Source of the DNA: Phytophthora hibernalis
Taxonomy: Eukaryota; Oomycota; Peronosporomycetes; Peronosporales; Peronosporaceae
Direction: 5' to 3'
Length of the DNA stretch: 64,000 nucleotides
Assembly (NCBI GenBank): GCA_012656075.1
Contig: JAAKBF010000054.1
Span: 372,001 to 436,000 of the forward strand
The notes under the pieces: model-generated
What the model was told of the DNA's origin: nothing
What the model saw: the letters and a program-made list of their open reading frames with translations, nothing else
The model's database searches: none
Translations under genes and position numbers: made by a program
In this document: piece by piece, positions 1 to 10,264 of the stretch
Layout of the letters: each line of letters starts with the position of its first letter
Position numbering within the stretch: the stretch's first letter is position 1

Positions 1-36
1 GAGGTAATGTTTCGCGCAAGCTCGAAAACCCAATAA

Positions 37-327
37 ATGGTACGTGCACGAAGCTTTATGTTGGTGGCGTCCGTCTACACTTTGAGTTTGGTGTCTTCTG
101 GCCATGGGAATGCTCTCAAGAGAGGTGTGCGGCTTCCTTCCATTGCACCGTATTTGGACATAGCAAAATGGGCGGAGGCATACCCTTTTGGGGGGCGGGC
201 CCCTCAAATTTCTCAAGTGTATGTATACCGGTACCACCACTTTAATCTTCCGAAGAACGAGGACGACGACGCCTTGTTACAATTATTGAGATTGATATCT
301 GATAGCCATTCACAAAATACAAGTTGA
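37..327 (+). CDS. possible small secreted protein (unrecognised)
   Basis: An open frame of 96 codons begins with ATG. Its N-terminus has a hydrophobic stretch (about residues 8-20, MLVASVYTLSLV) followed by small polar residues, which could be a signal peptide. The rest has no domain I recognise; a short acidic run (NEDDD) lies near residue 75. There is no RxLR or LxLFLAK effector motif. It sits at the window edge with no supporting neighbour, so it may be a chance frame. Confidence 0.2.
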   Translation: MVRARSFMLVASVYTLSLVSSGHGNALKRGVRLPSIAPYLDIAKWAEAYPFGGRAPQISQVYVYRYHHFNLPKNEDDDALLQLLRLISDSHSQNTS

Positions 328-517
328 AAGTATTAATAGCATACATGTATTTCCGTACTAGATCCATGCTGTTGTGCAATTTGACCGGACCAGAAGTAGC
401 CTCGTACGGCATACACTAAATCATGAGAGAAGAAATCTGCATATGGACCCAAAATATTAAATCATCCAGCTATCCAGCAGTTGCTTGACCGCCCCTCGAA
501 GGCTTACTTCATCAAGA

Positions 518-1352
518 TTAATTCGGCCTTGTCCGTTTTCCTCTCTTCAGCAAGTACTTCACAATACCAGCACAACCCCGACTCAGCGCCTCGGTCAGTG
601 CTGCACTGACACTCGTTGAGTCGCTTTCAGGCATAAGTAGGTCGACAACTTCAACTTGCCTTGTCGCTACAGCAGCGCGAAATACACGAACAGCGTCGAA
701 AGGGTTGCCGTAATGCATTATGATCCGAATAATGTGAAGCCGCTGATGGGTTACAGCTGTCTCCATGGCCAGCTTTGCGTCTGTCGAACCGGGGCTGTTA
801 ACGGCGTCTCCGTGCACCACTGCTATCTGCAGTGCCTCACTAGTGCTAAAATCACCGGGAAGCAAGGCTAGGACCACAAAAACGTTTGTTTGTCGCCGCC
901 GCTACCTCCACGTTAGCTTTGAGAAGCAACGGGCCGCATCGTTCCGTAAGATACCCAGCGACATCGTCTTGTTTAGATGTTCGAGCTTGTGTCAGGGTCA
1001 TCACCATGACTCTCTGAGCTTGGCAGATTGGATAATGCTTGATAAGCCACTTGACCGCTTCGAGGTGGCCGTATGCTGCGGTCTTATACATTGCCATTTC
1101 AGTGCATCCTTCGCTTCGCTCGTCGTGAAGCCACTGCATTATATCAAGCAGCCCCCTACCAGCAGAGCCGCCCATGGCTTCACATGTCCAGATCCGGCAA
1201 GACCCGAAGTTCTGGACTACTTGATGCAACTCGTTGTACACGGCGGAGTCGATCGTCGTGGGAAGGAGGTAGTCATTAACGAGCTCCATGATGTGTGGAA
1301 GCCCTTGCAGCAGTGGGGTGAGTGCCAACGAGACTATAAGCAGCTTGTCCAT
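518..1352 (-). CDS. ankyrin-repeat protein (frame break near 865)
   Basis: Two adjoining minus-strand frames (ATG at 1352; second frame to 518) make one protein of about 280 residues. The N-terminus (LLQGLPHIMELVNDYL) matches the lead-in of the large Phytophthora ankyrin family. It is followed by degenerate ankyrin units such as AAYGHLEAVKWLIKHYP and a later unit ending GIVKYLLKRG. Such proteins bind other proteins; no catalytic residue is expected. The break falls at a run of five T (minus strand) near 865-880 and would be cured by a small length change in that run. It could be a sequencing error or a decaying family member. Confidence 0.5.
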
Positions 1353-1801
1353 GGCGGGGGAAATTTTAAACTGGCATTCGAACTCAGAAAGGAGAGTGTT
1401 CGCGGCAGAATGCTACGTCATCATCCGAAGAATCGCGACGTACATCAATTGGGTTGTTGACCTTAAAAGACCTGCATGTCTCCGTCACTGTAGCAAATAG
1501 TTTTTCCACCGCATCATAATGAGCAGTGCTCCACTTGGGAAACTTGTCGTTCTCCCCCTGTTCTTGCTTCTGCGATAGCCTAGTGTTTCTGCAAGTCCTG
1601 TGACGGACTGTCAATTGCTGGAATCACGTGTATTATTTATTGAAAATAGTACGCAAGCATATCACTCCACTCGCAACTTTTCGCCCTTCGCACTGCACAT
1701 CGAGTTCGGCGTTAACGTTTAGCGACAGTGCATTTTCGCAGCGTGCGCAGGCGCCCCATGCTTCTCTCGGTGTCAACTTTCCCTGTAGGCGAAATGTTCG
1801 C

Positions 1802-2972
1802 TTAAAACGGGACACGGAACTGTGGTAGAGCGCCATCACGTTTGACAGTCCTAAGCTCATCTTCAAGCGCTTTCAGCTTCGTCTCCATCTCTTCTTGTAG
1901 GCGCCTGGATGTCTCCGCTGTTGCCCGTGCTGCCCCAATCTCCTGCTGGCCTTTCAACTCGCCTAGTTGAGCCTCACGAAGGTTTTGCTGAAGCTGCGAG
2001 TTTTCTGTCTGGAGTTGCCTTTCTAACTTGACATGCTCAGCCAGAACTTCTTCGTGTTTCTGCTGCAGTTGGCGAACGCTACGGTTCCATTCGACTTGTT
2101 TGGCTTCCATCTTGGTCGTCCCCTCGTTCTGCGCGTTCGCTAGTGTCAGATTGCTTAGAGCTAAACCAGTAATGCACGTTGTCTTGTAGATATTTCCCTG
2201 CTGCATAAGTAAACCGGCATTTTCAGATCAACTGAAGCTAGCCTCTCTTCTTGCGGTCGCTGTTGGGTTGCCTCAAGCTGCGTCGCTAAAGACTTCAATT
2301 GTTCATTTAGCAATCGCTGCTCAACTGCGACGAAAGCCTCAGTTTCCCGCACCTCTTGCTCCAACCAAGCAACGCATTGACGACAATCATGCTCCTTAGA
2401 AATTGACCACTCCAAGTTTTCGTTCATAATGTCAAGGTTGGCCTCTTTAGATGACAGCTCCACATGATCTACCAATGTTCGCACGACAGCTTCCACCTCG
2501 TTTTGCAAGCATGAGTTCAAGTCAGACTCGAGCCTTTTTTCTGACACTCAAGGTCTTGCTGCAAGCAGGTGGATGCCCTTTCACGAGCAGTGATCACTTC
2601 TTCTCGCTCTCGAATGTCCCGTTGCGCTCGTCGTTCACAACTTAATTCCTTCTGTCGCTGACGATGCAACCTAAGCATGTCCGATTCCAGCTGCTTGCCG
2701 ACCTGGCGACTACGCTTAAGATCTCGGCGTAACATTCGCTTCTCAGCCTTTAGCTGTTTGATCTTCTTCAAAGACTTCCACTCACAACGATTTTGACTTA
2801 ACTGCAGATTCATGTCGAGGCTTGCTCCAGAATCCATGAGTTCATATAGACCAGCGATGTCATCGGGGATGACGCCTGGAGTCTGCTGAGAGTTGGAGAT
2901 TCGAGGTTGCTTCATTGGGTTTTGCTGCTCCACATCCAAGTCCATTCCTGACGATAACGGGCGCTTCATCAT
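1802..2972 (-). CDS. coiled-coil protein, diverged neighbour of the next gene
   Basis: Three consecutive minus-strand frames join into one protein of about 385 residues from an ATG pair at 2972/2969. The two breaks (near 2536 and 2220) each lie in an A run (six and four A) and one added A restores the frame. The N-terminus is basic and Pro-rich (KRPLSSG..KQPRIS); the rest is heptad-rich coiled coil with many E, Q, R and L. A segment near 2320-2380 (RETEAFVAVEQRLLNEQ) resembles RQETEEFEAVEKQLLDD in the next gene, so the two look like an old tandem duplication. I do not recognise a specific function. Confidence 0.5.
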
Positions 2973-3327
2973 CTTCTGCCTGATGTTGTTTGCGTCTGAA
3001 AGGCTTCGACTACAGCAGTGAGTATCGTCTGGTCCCAGAGACGTGGCGCTTTTGAGTGTGTATTTTGACAACTCTCGCACATTAACTACCTCGGGAACCC
3101 TCGAAACTTGAGGGAGTATATATTCTCTACAGTGTAGCGTCCTGCCTGCAAACAACTGCTTGAATCACTCTGGCGCCCACCTGTGCCAGTCAAGAACGGC
3201 ACACTTGGCGACACTTTGACTTCTCAACCGCGCCCAGTCTGCGATTCTGCAGGGAATTTGACGCTCCCATGCGCAGACGCTCTTCGTGAAATAGTTTGTT
3301 TAATGTGGATGGACGCGCGATTTTCTT

Positions 3328-5172
3328 TCAGGTCAGGCACTCCAACGTAGCCATGACATCCAGAAGCGAGGCGCGGATAGATTCATCACAAGATTCGATC
3401 TGCGTGCACATATGCAGTACGCTGCAGGATTCTTTGGTCTGTTCTTGGGCCGACGTCTTTTGTGCTTCCAATTCACTGATCTTCTCGAGTAACTTCCTGC
3501 ACTTATCTTCAGCAGCAGAGTAATAACGCTGAACAAACATCTGTAGGGCTTCTTTCTCCGCAGTCTGAATCGCCAGTGCATTATCAGCGCCAGCCGAGCT
3601 CTGCTTATCTCTCTCGTTCGACGGTTGGCCGACGCTTTGGTGTTCCTTCTTGACCCGCTGTTCCCTCAAGGCCTCGTTTTGCGCCCTCAGCTCCGCCATT
3701 TCGGATCGCATCTTACCTGCCAACTCCTTCTGCTGAGACTCGAGCACTTTCAGCTCCGAATACTGTCCTTGTACTTTAGCTAGTTCATCGTTCACATTAT
3801 CCTGTTCAGTTGACAGATCCAACTTCTCTTGTAATTGAGCAACCTGGTTCTCAATTTTCGCTTTCTGAACCTGCATCACTTGCACAATGCTCTTCGCATC
3901 CTTCAGTTCCTGTTCGAGCTCCTCGAGCCTCATCGCCTTCTCGGACACAGAGTCCATACTCGAGCTGAACTTGGTGTACAGGATCTGGAGTTCCTCCTTC
4001 CACTGTCTGCCTTTCGCTATCTGCTTCTCGGCGCCTTTCAACACCGCCGCCATCTTCGCTTCCCTCGCCTGCAACTGTGCCTGTAGCTTCTTAATCTCCG
4101 CCTCCTGCGACATGCTCTGCTGCACGCTTTCAAACTCGTTGGTCTCGTGCTTCTCACGCGAATGTCTAGTCTCCTCCAGCAGCTTGAGATTGTGCTGTTT
4201 CAAGCTCGTGCGCTCCTCCTCCCTCCTGCCAAACTCCTCCCTCTGCAGCATCATATTCTCCTTCAACAGCCTCAGTTCCACATCCACCGCCTTCTTCTCC
4301 GCCGCCAACGCCTCAAACTGATCGATCGGCACCACGTGACTGAACTGCAGCAGCTCCTCCTGGGCGGCTCTCAACGACGACAGCTCCATCTCCTTCTCCC
4401 TCTCGACCGCCCGCTTCTGGGCCAACTGCGTCTCCAACTCCACCACTCGGTCGTCCAGCAGCTGCTTCTCGACGGCCTCGAACTCCTCGGTCTCCTGCCT
4501 GCACCTGGTCACGTCCTGCAGGCAGCTCGCGACGTCCGCTTTGAGCCAAACTGCCAGCAGCAGCTGGTCCTGTAGAGCCTGCACCTGTTTCTGCAAAGTG
4601 TCCACTTCAACTCTGGCCACGAGGTCCTGCAGGACGCTCGAGACCTCCTGCGTCTCCATCCTGTCCACTCTGTCCTTCAACTGTCCACTCAGTTGCCCCA
4701 GTCTCGTCTGCCAGCGCTCGCAGCTCTGCAGGAACCTGTCCATCTCCTGCGTGGTGCGAGTGTCCAGTAATACCGAAGTATCGATATCCTTAGACTCTCC
4801 TCGTCCTGCAGGACGTCCTAGGATTCTGGTGTGGTCCTGCAGCTTCTGCTCGAGCTCTTGGCGCTGCGTCTCCTTCTGCTTCTGGCCGTACACGCGAGCC
4901 ACGTCGTCCAGCAGGACCCGATGGATGCGCTGGCTCTGCGCTAGTCGCTCGTCAGCCGCCCTTTTCTCGTCCTGCAGGACCGCGATGTCCTGCAGGAGCT
5001 CCTGGTTCTCGACCCGTAGCGCCTCCGCCACGATGCGCAGCGTTTCGTCGCGCATGGATCCATTATTAGGAGACAGTCGCAGCTTCTTCTCGGCTGGCGA
5101 GGCTGGAGCGGACGCGCGCGGTCGCTTGGAAGAGCGTGGCGAAGCAACCGCAGGACGGTCTTTTTGCTCCAT
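3328..5172 (-). CDS. long coiled-coil protein, 614 aa
   Basis: A single intact frame starts at ATG 5172. The first 35 residues are basic and Pro/Ser-rich (SSKRPRASAPASPAEKK), like a nuclear localisation region. Nearly all the remaining protein is predicted coiled coil, with repeated V-L-Q-D and L-Q-x-Q heptads, and no globular domain is visible. It shares its upstream region (188 bp) with the divergently transcribed V-ATPase subunit C gene. Its coding DNA is rich in the palindrome CCTGCAGG, which encodes the LQD heptads. Likely structural or scaffold; family not recognised. Confidence 0.7.
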   Translation of the reverse strand: MEQKDRPAVASPRSSKRPRASAPASPAEKKLRLSPNNGSMRDETLRIVAEALRVENQELLQDIAVLQDEKRAADERLAQSQRIHRVLLDDVARVYGQKQKETQRQELEQKLQDHTRILGRPAGRGESKDIDTSVLLDTRTTQEMDRFLQSCERWQTRLGQLSGQLKDRVDRMETQEVSSVLQDLVARVEVDTLQKQVQALQDQLLLAVWLKADVASCLQDVTRCRQETEEFEAVEKQLLDDRVVELETQLAQKRAVEREKEMELSSLRAAQEELLQFSHVVPIDQFEALAAEKKAVDVELRLLKENMMLQREEFGRREEERTSLKQHNLKLLEETRHSREKHETNEFESVQQSMSQEAEIKKLQAQLQAREAKMAAVLKGAEKQIAKGRQWKEELQILYTKFSSSMDSVSEKAMRLEELEQELKDAKSIVQVMQVQKAKIENQVAQLQEKLDLSTEQDNVNDELAKVQGQYSELKVLESQQKELAGKMRSEMAELRAQNEALREQRVKKEHQSVGQPSNERDKQSSAGADNALAIQTAEKEALQMFVQRYYSAAEDKCRKLLEKISELEAQKTSAQEQTKESCSVLHMCTQIESCDESIRASLLDVMATLECLT

Positions 5173-5259
5173 TTTACTGATAGGTTTACAAAATGGGCGT
5201 TAACATATGGGAGAGGGTATATTATGCCATGACAAAGTGTAACGCCCGAATTGAAGCGC

Positions 5260-5284
5260 TAACGTTAACGTTAAGGTTAAGGTT
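5260..5284. repeat. hexamer repeat TAACGT/TAAGGT in a divergent promoter
   Basis: Two copies of TAACGT are followed by two of TAAGGT. The repeat lies between the divergent starts of the 614-aa coiled-coil gene (5172) and V-ATPase subunit C (5361). It may be a binding site for a shared regulator; this is inferred from position only. Confidence 0.35.
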
Positions 5285-5360
5285 GATCTCCCACTAAGTT
5301 CGGATCTCATAAGTTGCAAAAACATAATTCCAAGCTGAAGCGAAGCAGCGAGACACCGTC

Positions 5361-7061
5361 ATGAGTGTGTGGCTCGTGTCCGTGCCCAACGAGGGCAACA
5401 GCTCTTCCGAGACGACGTTCCTGTCGCTGAAGGCGGAAACCGCCTCCAGTCGCCACGACTACGCCGGTAGCGTCCTCATAACCCCATAACTTCCATACAA
5501 ACTCTCACATATCTTTCCTACAATATCTAATCAGACTGTGTCCGCGTGGAGCTGCCGTCGGATCTGCTGGTGGGGACGTTGGACTCGCTCATGGTACGTC
5601 GACTGCAGTTGTTATAACTTAATTCAGTGCACTGCTGACTGTGGGGCACTGTAGGCACTCAGTGACGACTTGAACCGTGTGGACCTCGTGATCGAGAGCG
5701 TCGTGCGCAAGATCGAGCGCCAGTTCCACGACCTGAACAAGGGCGACCAGGCGCTCACGGTGGACGGAGGTGCAGCATTGAAGCAGTTGGCTGGAGACTG
5801 AGATTTTGACTGACTTTTGACTTGATTCCGGACTGTAGTGCCTGTGGAACGCTACTTGGGCTTCTTCTCGTGGGACGAAGCCAAGCACCCACATCGTCGA
5901 CCACTACCGGAGATTGTCAGCATTATTCAGTCGGTACGGGCTGGTAGGAAGTGGTGGGGTAATGGTAGACTGATGAGGTTTTGGGGTTGTATGTTGTAGT
6001 CGGTGGGCAAGATTGAAGAGGAACTGAAGCAATTGAGTACGCGTTATGCAGAGAAGAAGCAGCAGCTTATTGGGCTGCAACGCAAGAAGGGGTACGTGGA
6101 CTGACTATTGATGTTTAAATTGAGTTGTGAGCTAATTGACCTTTTGTTAGTGGCAACTTGATGGTGGCGAACCTGAACGACGTGCTGACCCCCGACGTCG
6201 TGTCCACGTCGGACTTTGTGAACACAGAGTACCTGCAGACTCTGGTGGTGATCGTGCCAAAGAATCTGGAGGAGCAATGGCTGCATGAGTACGCACAGAT
6301 TGGCGACCAGATTGCTGAATACGGTCCTAAGGGATCACGTGGAAATGTGCGCGGATCGCCGGTGGTACCTGCTTCGTCACGTAAACTGTTGGAGGAGGGT
6401 GACTCTGCCGTCTACACGGTGACGCTGCTGAAGGGACAATATCAACCGGGGTTTGTGGACAAAGAAGGAAACTTCGAGGCAGGCACTACCGTGGACTACG
6501 TCGAGGACTTCAAGACGCGCGCCAAGGAAAAACGCTTCGTTGTCCGTGAATTCAACTTTGACCCGACAAGTCACGCGTCTAACGAAGAGGCCATTGCTGA
6601 ACTGGAGGTGGAAGTGGACCGACTGTGGTCGGCCCTCATCCGCTGGTGCAAGGCGCACTTTGGAGAAACGTTCATTGCGTGGATGCACATCAAGGTGGGA
6701 CGCGCAGACAAGGTCGTATTATCTGTTCTCCTGACTAACTTTGCTGTCGCTCTTTCGTGTAGATGGTTCGCGTGTTTGTGGAGTCCGTGCTTCGTTACGG
6801 CCTCCCCGTGAACTTTGTCGTTGCCATGTACAAGGTGCGTTGTTTAATGTTGTTCTTTTGGTGTAAATGCTAAAATTTCTGTTATTGCAGCCTCATTCAG
6901 GCAAAGACAAGAAGCTGCGTACCGTACTGTCGAAGAAGTATGCACACCTTCAGCCGGCGCAGTTCTCGGGCCTTGAAGAGGGTTCTGCAGGCTCGTCGCA
7001 GGTTGAGTACTATCCCTACGTCACAAACGCCTTCCACCCGCTCAGCACCGATCACCACTAA
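5361..7061 (+). CDS. VMA5: V-type proton ATPase subunit C, multi-exon
   Basis: This is the stator subunit that links the V1 ATPase head to the V0 proton channel on vacuolar and endosomal membranes. The ATG at 5361 opens MSVWLVSVPNEG, typical of the family. Short GT..AG introns separate exons encoding DLLVGTLDSLM, the RPLPEIVSIIQS region, a long central exon (from about 6151, LMVANLNDVLTPDVV, to 6693, FIAWMHIK), the highly conserved MVRVFVESVLRYGLPVNFV exon, and a last exon ending SHHH-like at 7061. The FIAWMHIK to RVFVESVLRYGLP junction is diagnostic. The domain order is complete, with no frame break seen. It is divergent from the coiled-coil gene upstream and convergent with Lon, 180 bp away. 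Confidence 0.92.
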
Positions 7062-7240
7062 AGCGGTGCGCAGTGAACTGTAGCGAAAGCCGAGGCAGCG
7101 AGTTGTGTATGGTTTCTAGTACAAAGGAGAATTTCTGAACGCGAACAAGACGATGAAAAACTAACTTGTGATGTTGTTCAAGATTACGCGAGAAGAAACT
7201 GCTTGAAAACAATAAAAACAGACGAAGCCAAACTGGATCG

Positions 7241-9970
7241 CTAGAGCATGCTAAGTAGCACGGGGTCAGAGGTGTAATCGACGCCTCCACTGGAGCCTGC
7301 ACCTTTGAGTCGTCGTACGCCATCTTCACGCATCTTCATACGGAAAACGAGCTGGATGAGCTCACGCAGGTCGCTTACGAACAGTAGCTGCACACGATCT
7401 TTGTGGTGGCCATGCTCGCGTGAATTATCAGTTGACACACCAGCGAACTCCTTGCGCAGCTCCTCAGCTTCGCTTTTGTTTCCACGCGGTAGGATCACGC
7501 GTTTGATACCAGCGCGAATAGCTGCCAATACCTTCTCACGGATTCCACCAACTGGCAGAATCACACCACGCAGCGTAATTTCTCCCGTCATAGCGATGTC
7601 AACAGGAACGGGTAGACCCGAAATCACTGAGAGAAGAGCACACACAATTGCTCCACCGGCTGAAGGGCCGTCCTTTGGGATGGCTCCCTCAGGAAAGTGA
7701 ACGTGCACACCGGTTATGCCATTCAACGACAGCATATTCGGCCCCGATTTTTCTCCAGCATTCACTGTACTGCTTTCTTCACGCGGAAGCTCAACCAAAT
7801 GCGCATTCACAAGCAACCAGGACAGTGCAAGCTGCGCTGACTCCTTCATAACGTCCCCTAACTTTCCGGTGAGCTGCAGGGTGGGAACAGATTGAGCCGA
7901 TGCTGGCGCAGTCAGTGCTGCCTTACCCGATCGCGTGCACGAGGCTTCAACAAACAATATAGATCCGCCGGCTGTGCTCCAAGACATGCCTGTCGCCACT
8001 CCAGGTACGCTAGAGCGCAGAGCGACTTCGTTGAACACGAGTTCATGCCCTAAAATGGAGCGAATCGTTTTCTTGTCGATGAAAATTGGGTCAAATGAGG
8101 CCAGTCGATCAGCACCTCCGTCAGATTTGTCAAACTTTTCCATCTTGACTCGATCTGCCTCATCCAGTTCGCGTACGACATCAACAGCCACATAACGGCA
8201 TAGCGCACCCATCTGGCGCTCCAGGTCGCGCACTCCAGCCTCCCGAGTGTACCGCATGATCAGGTAGCGCAGCGCATCGTCTGAAACGCGTACCATATTT
8301 TCGCGGAGTCCATTGGCTTCAATTTGCTGAGGTAGAAGGTAGCGTCGAGCGATCTCTACCTTTTGCTCCACACTGTAGCCACTGAGTTCGATTACTTCCA
8401 TGCGGTCAAGCAACGGGCCCGGAATCGTGTCCAAGCTGTTGGCTGTTGCAAGGAACAACGTGCGGCTCAGGTCGAACGGCACGTTCAGGTAGTGGTCTGT
8501 GAATGTGTTGTTCTGATGGGGTCCAATACTTCCAGCAATGCGCTCGCTGGGTCACCTCGGAAGTCCTTACCCAGCTTATCCACCTCATCCAGAAGCAACA
8601 CGGGATTGCTAGTCTCAGCGTGGCGAAGTGCATTTAAAATGCAGCCAGGCATAGCACCAACGTAGGTTTTGCGGTGGCCTCGAATCTCCGACTCATCGTG
8701 AACGCCACCTAGCGCAACCCGTTCAAACTTGCGGTTGGTTGCAGTAGCGATAGAGCGGCCCAGCGAGGTTTTACCAACACCCGGAGGTCCCACCAGACAC
8801 AGAATCGGACCGCGCATATCCTTCTTGAGGCTGCGGACCGCAATGTACTCGGTGATGCGTTTCTTGACTTTGTCGAGTCCATAGTGATCCGCATCCAGCT
8901 GCTTGCGCACCCGGTCCACCAGCAAAGAATCAGGCGTGGAAGTGTTCCACGGCAACTCAGAGAAAACTCCAAGTAGTTGTGCAGGATGCCATACTCGGGT
9001 TGCATCGCAGTCATGCCTTTCAGGCGTCGCAGCTCCCGCTGGGCCACTTTAGCCGCCTTCGGTTCCAAGGTCAGAGTATTCATCCGCTCTTCCAGCAGTT
9101 TGATGTCACTGGCATTGTCCCCAGCAGCTCCATCATCACCAGCTTCGCCCAGTTCCTTCTTGATAGCCTCCAGCTGCTGTCGCAATAAGAACTCCTTCCT
9201 CGTGCCCTCCAGCTTGTCCTGCACTTCACTCTGGATCTTGCGTTGCAGTGTGGCCTTCTCCGTCTCCTGCTCCAAGAGCGCCACTGCGCGTTCGCAGCGC
9301 AGTGGCACCTGCACGGCTTCCAGCACCTGTTGCTTCTCATCTGCACCTACATTCAGGTACGACACCACCACATCTGCCAGTTCACCTGCCGACGAGTTTC
9401 CAATAGCGTCCACCAATCCGTTGCTTCTACGCAGCAGTGGTGCGCTCTTGGACGTCTCGAGATACTCCTGCGTCAAGTGTTTAAGTCGCAGCGCCAACTG
9501 CTCCGTCGTCTCCTGCGTCTTGTCCACAGCTTCAAGTCTCTGCACTGAGCCCACAAGGTACGGCCGCGTCTGTGCTACGTCCTGCAGCTGCACGCGGTGC
9601 AGTCCCTGTACCAGCACTGAGAGTCCGGGCACGCCGCCCTGCATGCGCGTGAGCTGCACGACGCGCGCCACGGTGCCGACGTCATACACGGCGTCCTTGG
9701 CGTCTGCAGTCGTGGCCAGCACCTGCTCCGCGTCCGCGCGGCTCTGTAACCCACTGCGTCGAGTGAAAATGGCCAGCGTAAGCGACGCCGACTCGCGCTT
9801 GACGTCTTGGGGGCGCGCACCTCCCACACCAAGTCCTTGAGCAGCTGCAGCGCTGACGCCGACGTGATGGCCAGGCGCAGGTACGTGCGCGGGAAGAGCA
9901 CCTTGCCGTCTAAGGGCAGGATGGGCAGCTGCAGGGGCGTGGCGGACGCGGACGGCGCGCGGTCTTCCAT
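7241..9970 (-). CDS. LONP2: Lon ATP-dependent protease, probably peroxisomal (LONP2-like)
   Basis: An ATP-driven serine protease that degrades damaged proteins. The start is taken at ATG 9970, just before the LON N-domain (LPILPLDGKVLFPR). Next come a coiled helical segment, the AAA module (Walker A GPPGVGKT at 8767-8790; Walker B LLLDEVD near 8590), sensor ATANSLDTIPGPLLDRME, and the C-terminal protease with catalytic Ser (KDGPSAGG, 7661-7663) and Lys (GIREKVLAA, 7532-7534). The final residues are S-M-L, resembling a PTS1 signal, which favours a peroxisomal Lon over the mitochondrial form. Three frame changes (near 9805, 8955 and 8520) each vanish if one C or T is added to a homopolymer, so the gene is probably intact in the organism. 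No intron is evident. Confidence 0.9.
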
Positions 9971-10264
9971 GGCGACTTGAGTCCGAGAAGGCACGTTCTG
10001 AAATGGAGTTGACGAAGCAGAATGGAAACTGCGTTCGGGATTAAGTGGTGCGCAGAGAATGAAGATGTTGAGTTGTACACAGAGTATTACGGAATGGAGA
10101 GTTTGGTTGAAGGTTTTTGGGATTGAAAATTCAATACGCAAAGCCATCACTTCGTGCTGGTGGCCATTCTACATAGAGGTTCAGATGCAGGGATACAAAG
10201 TTGCGAGTTCCAAGCGAACAGGGAGCAACGTACATTTTGTCAAACGTACATTAAAAGGAGCCAT

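Noticed and set aside
37..327. RxLR effector
   Set aside because: A hydrophobic start exists but there is no RxLR or dEER motif; kept only as a low-confidence open frame.
4541..5203. 220-codon Ser/Cys-rich plus-strand frame
   Set aside because: Antisense to the intact 614-aa coiled-coil gene; composition reflects reversed Gln/Glu/Leu codons.
5260..5284. Internal telomere repeat
   Set aside because: Only four hexamers of TAACGT/TAAGGT, not the TTTAGGG type, and located in a promoter.
8977..9840. 287-codon plus-strand frame opposite Lon
   Set aside because: Ser/Cys-rich shadow of a conserved gene on the other strand.
7241..9970. Lon as a pseudogene
   Set aside because: Catalytic residues and all domains are intact, and each break is cured by one base in a homopolymer, as in many other essential genes here.
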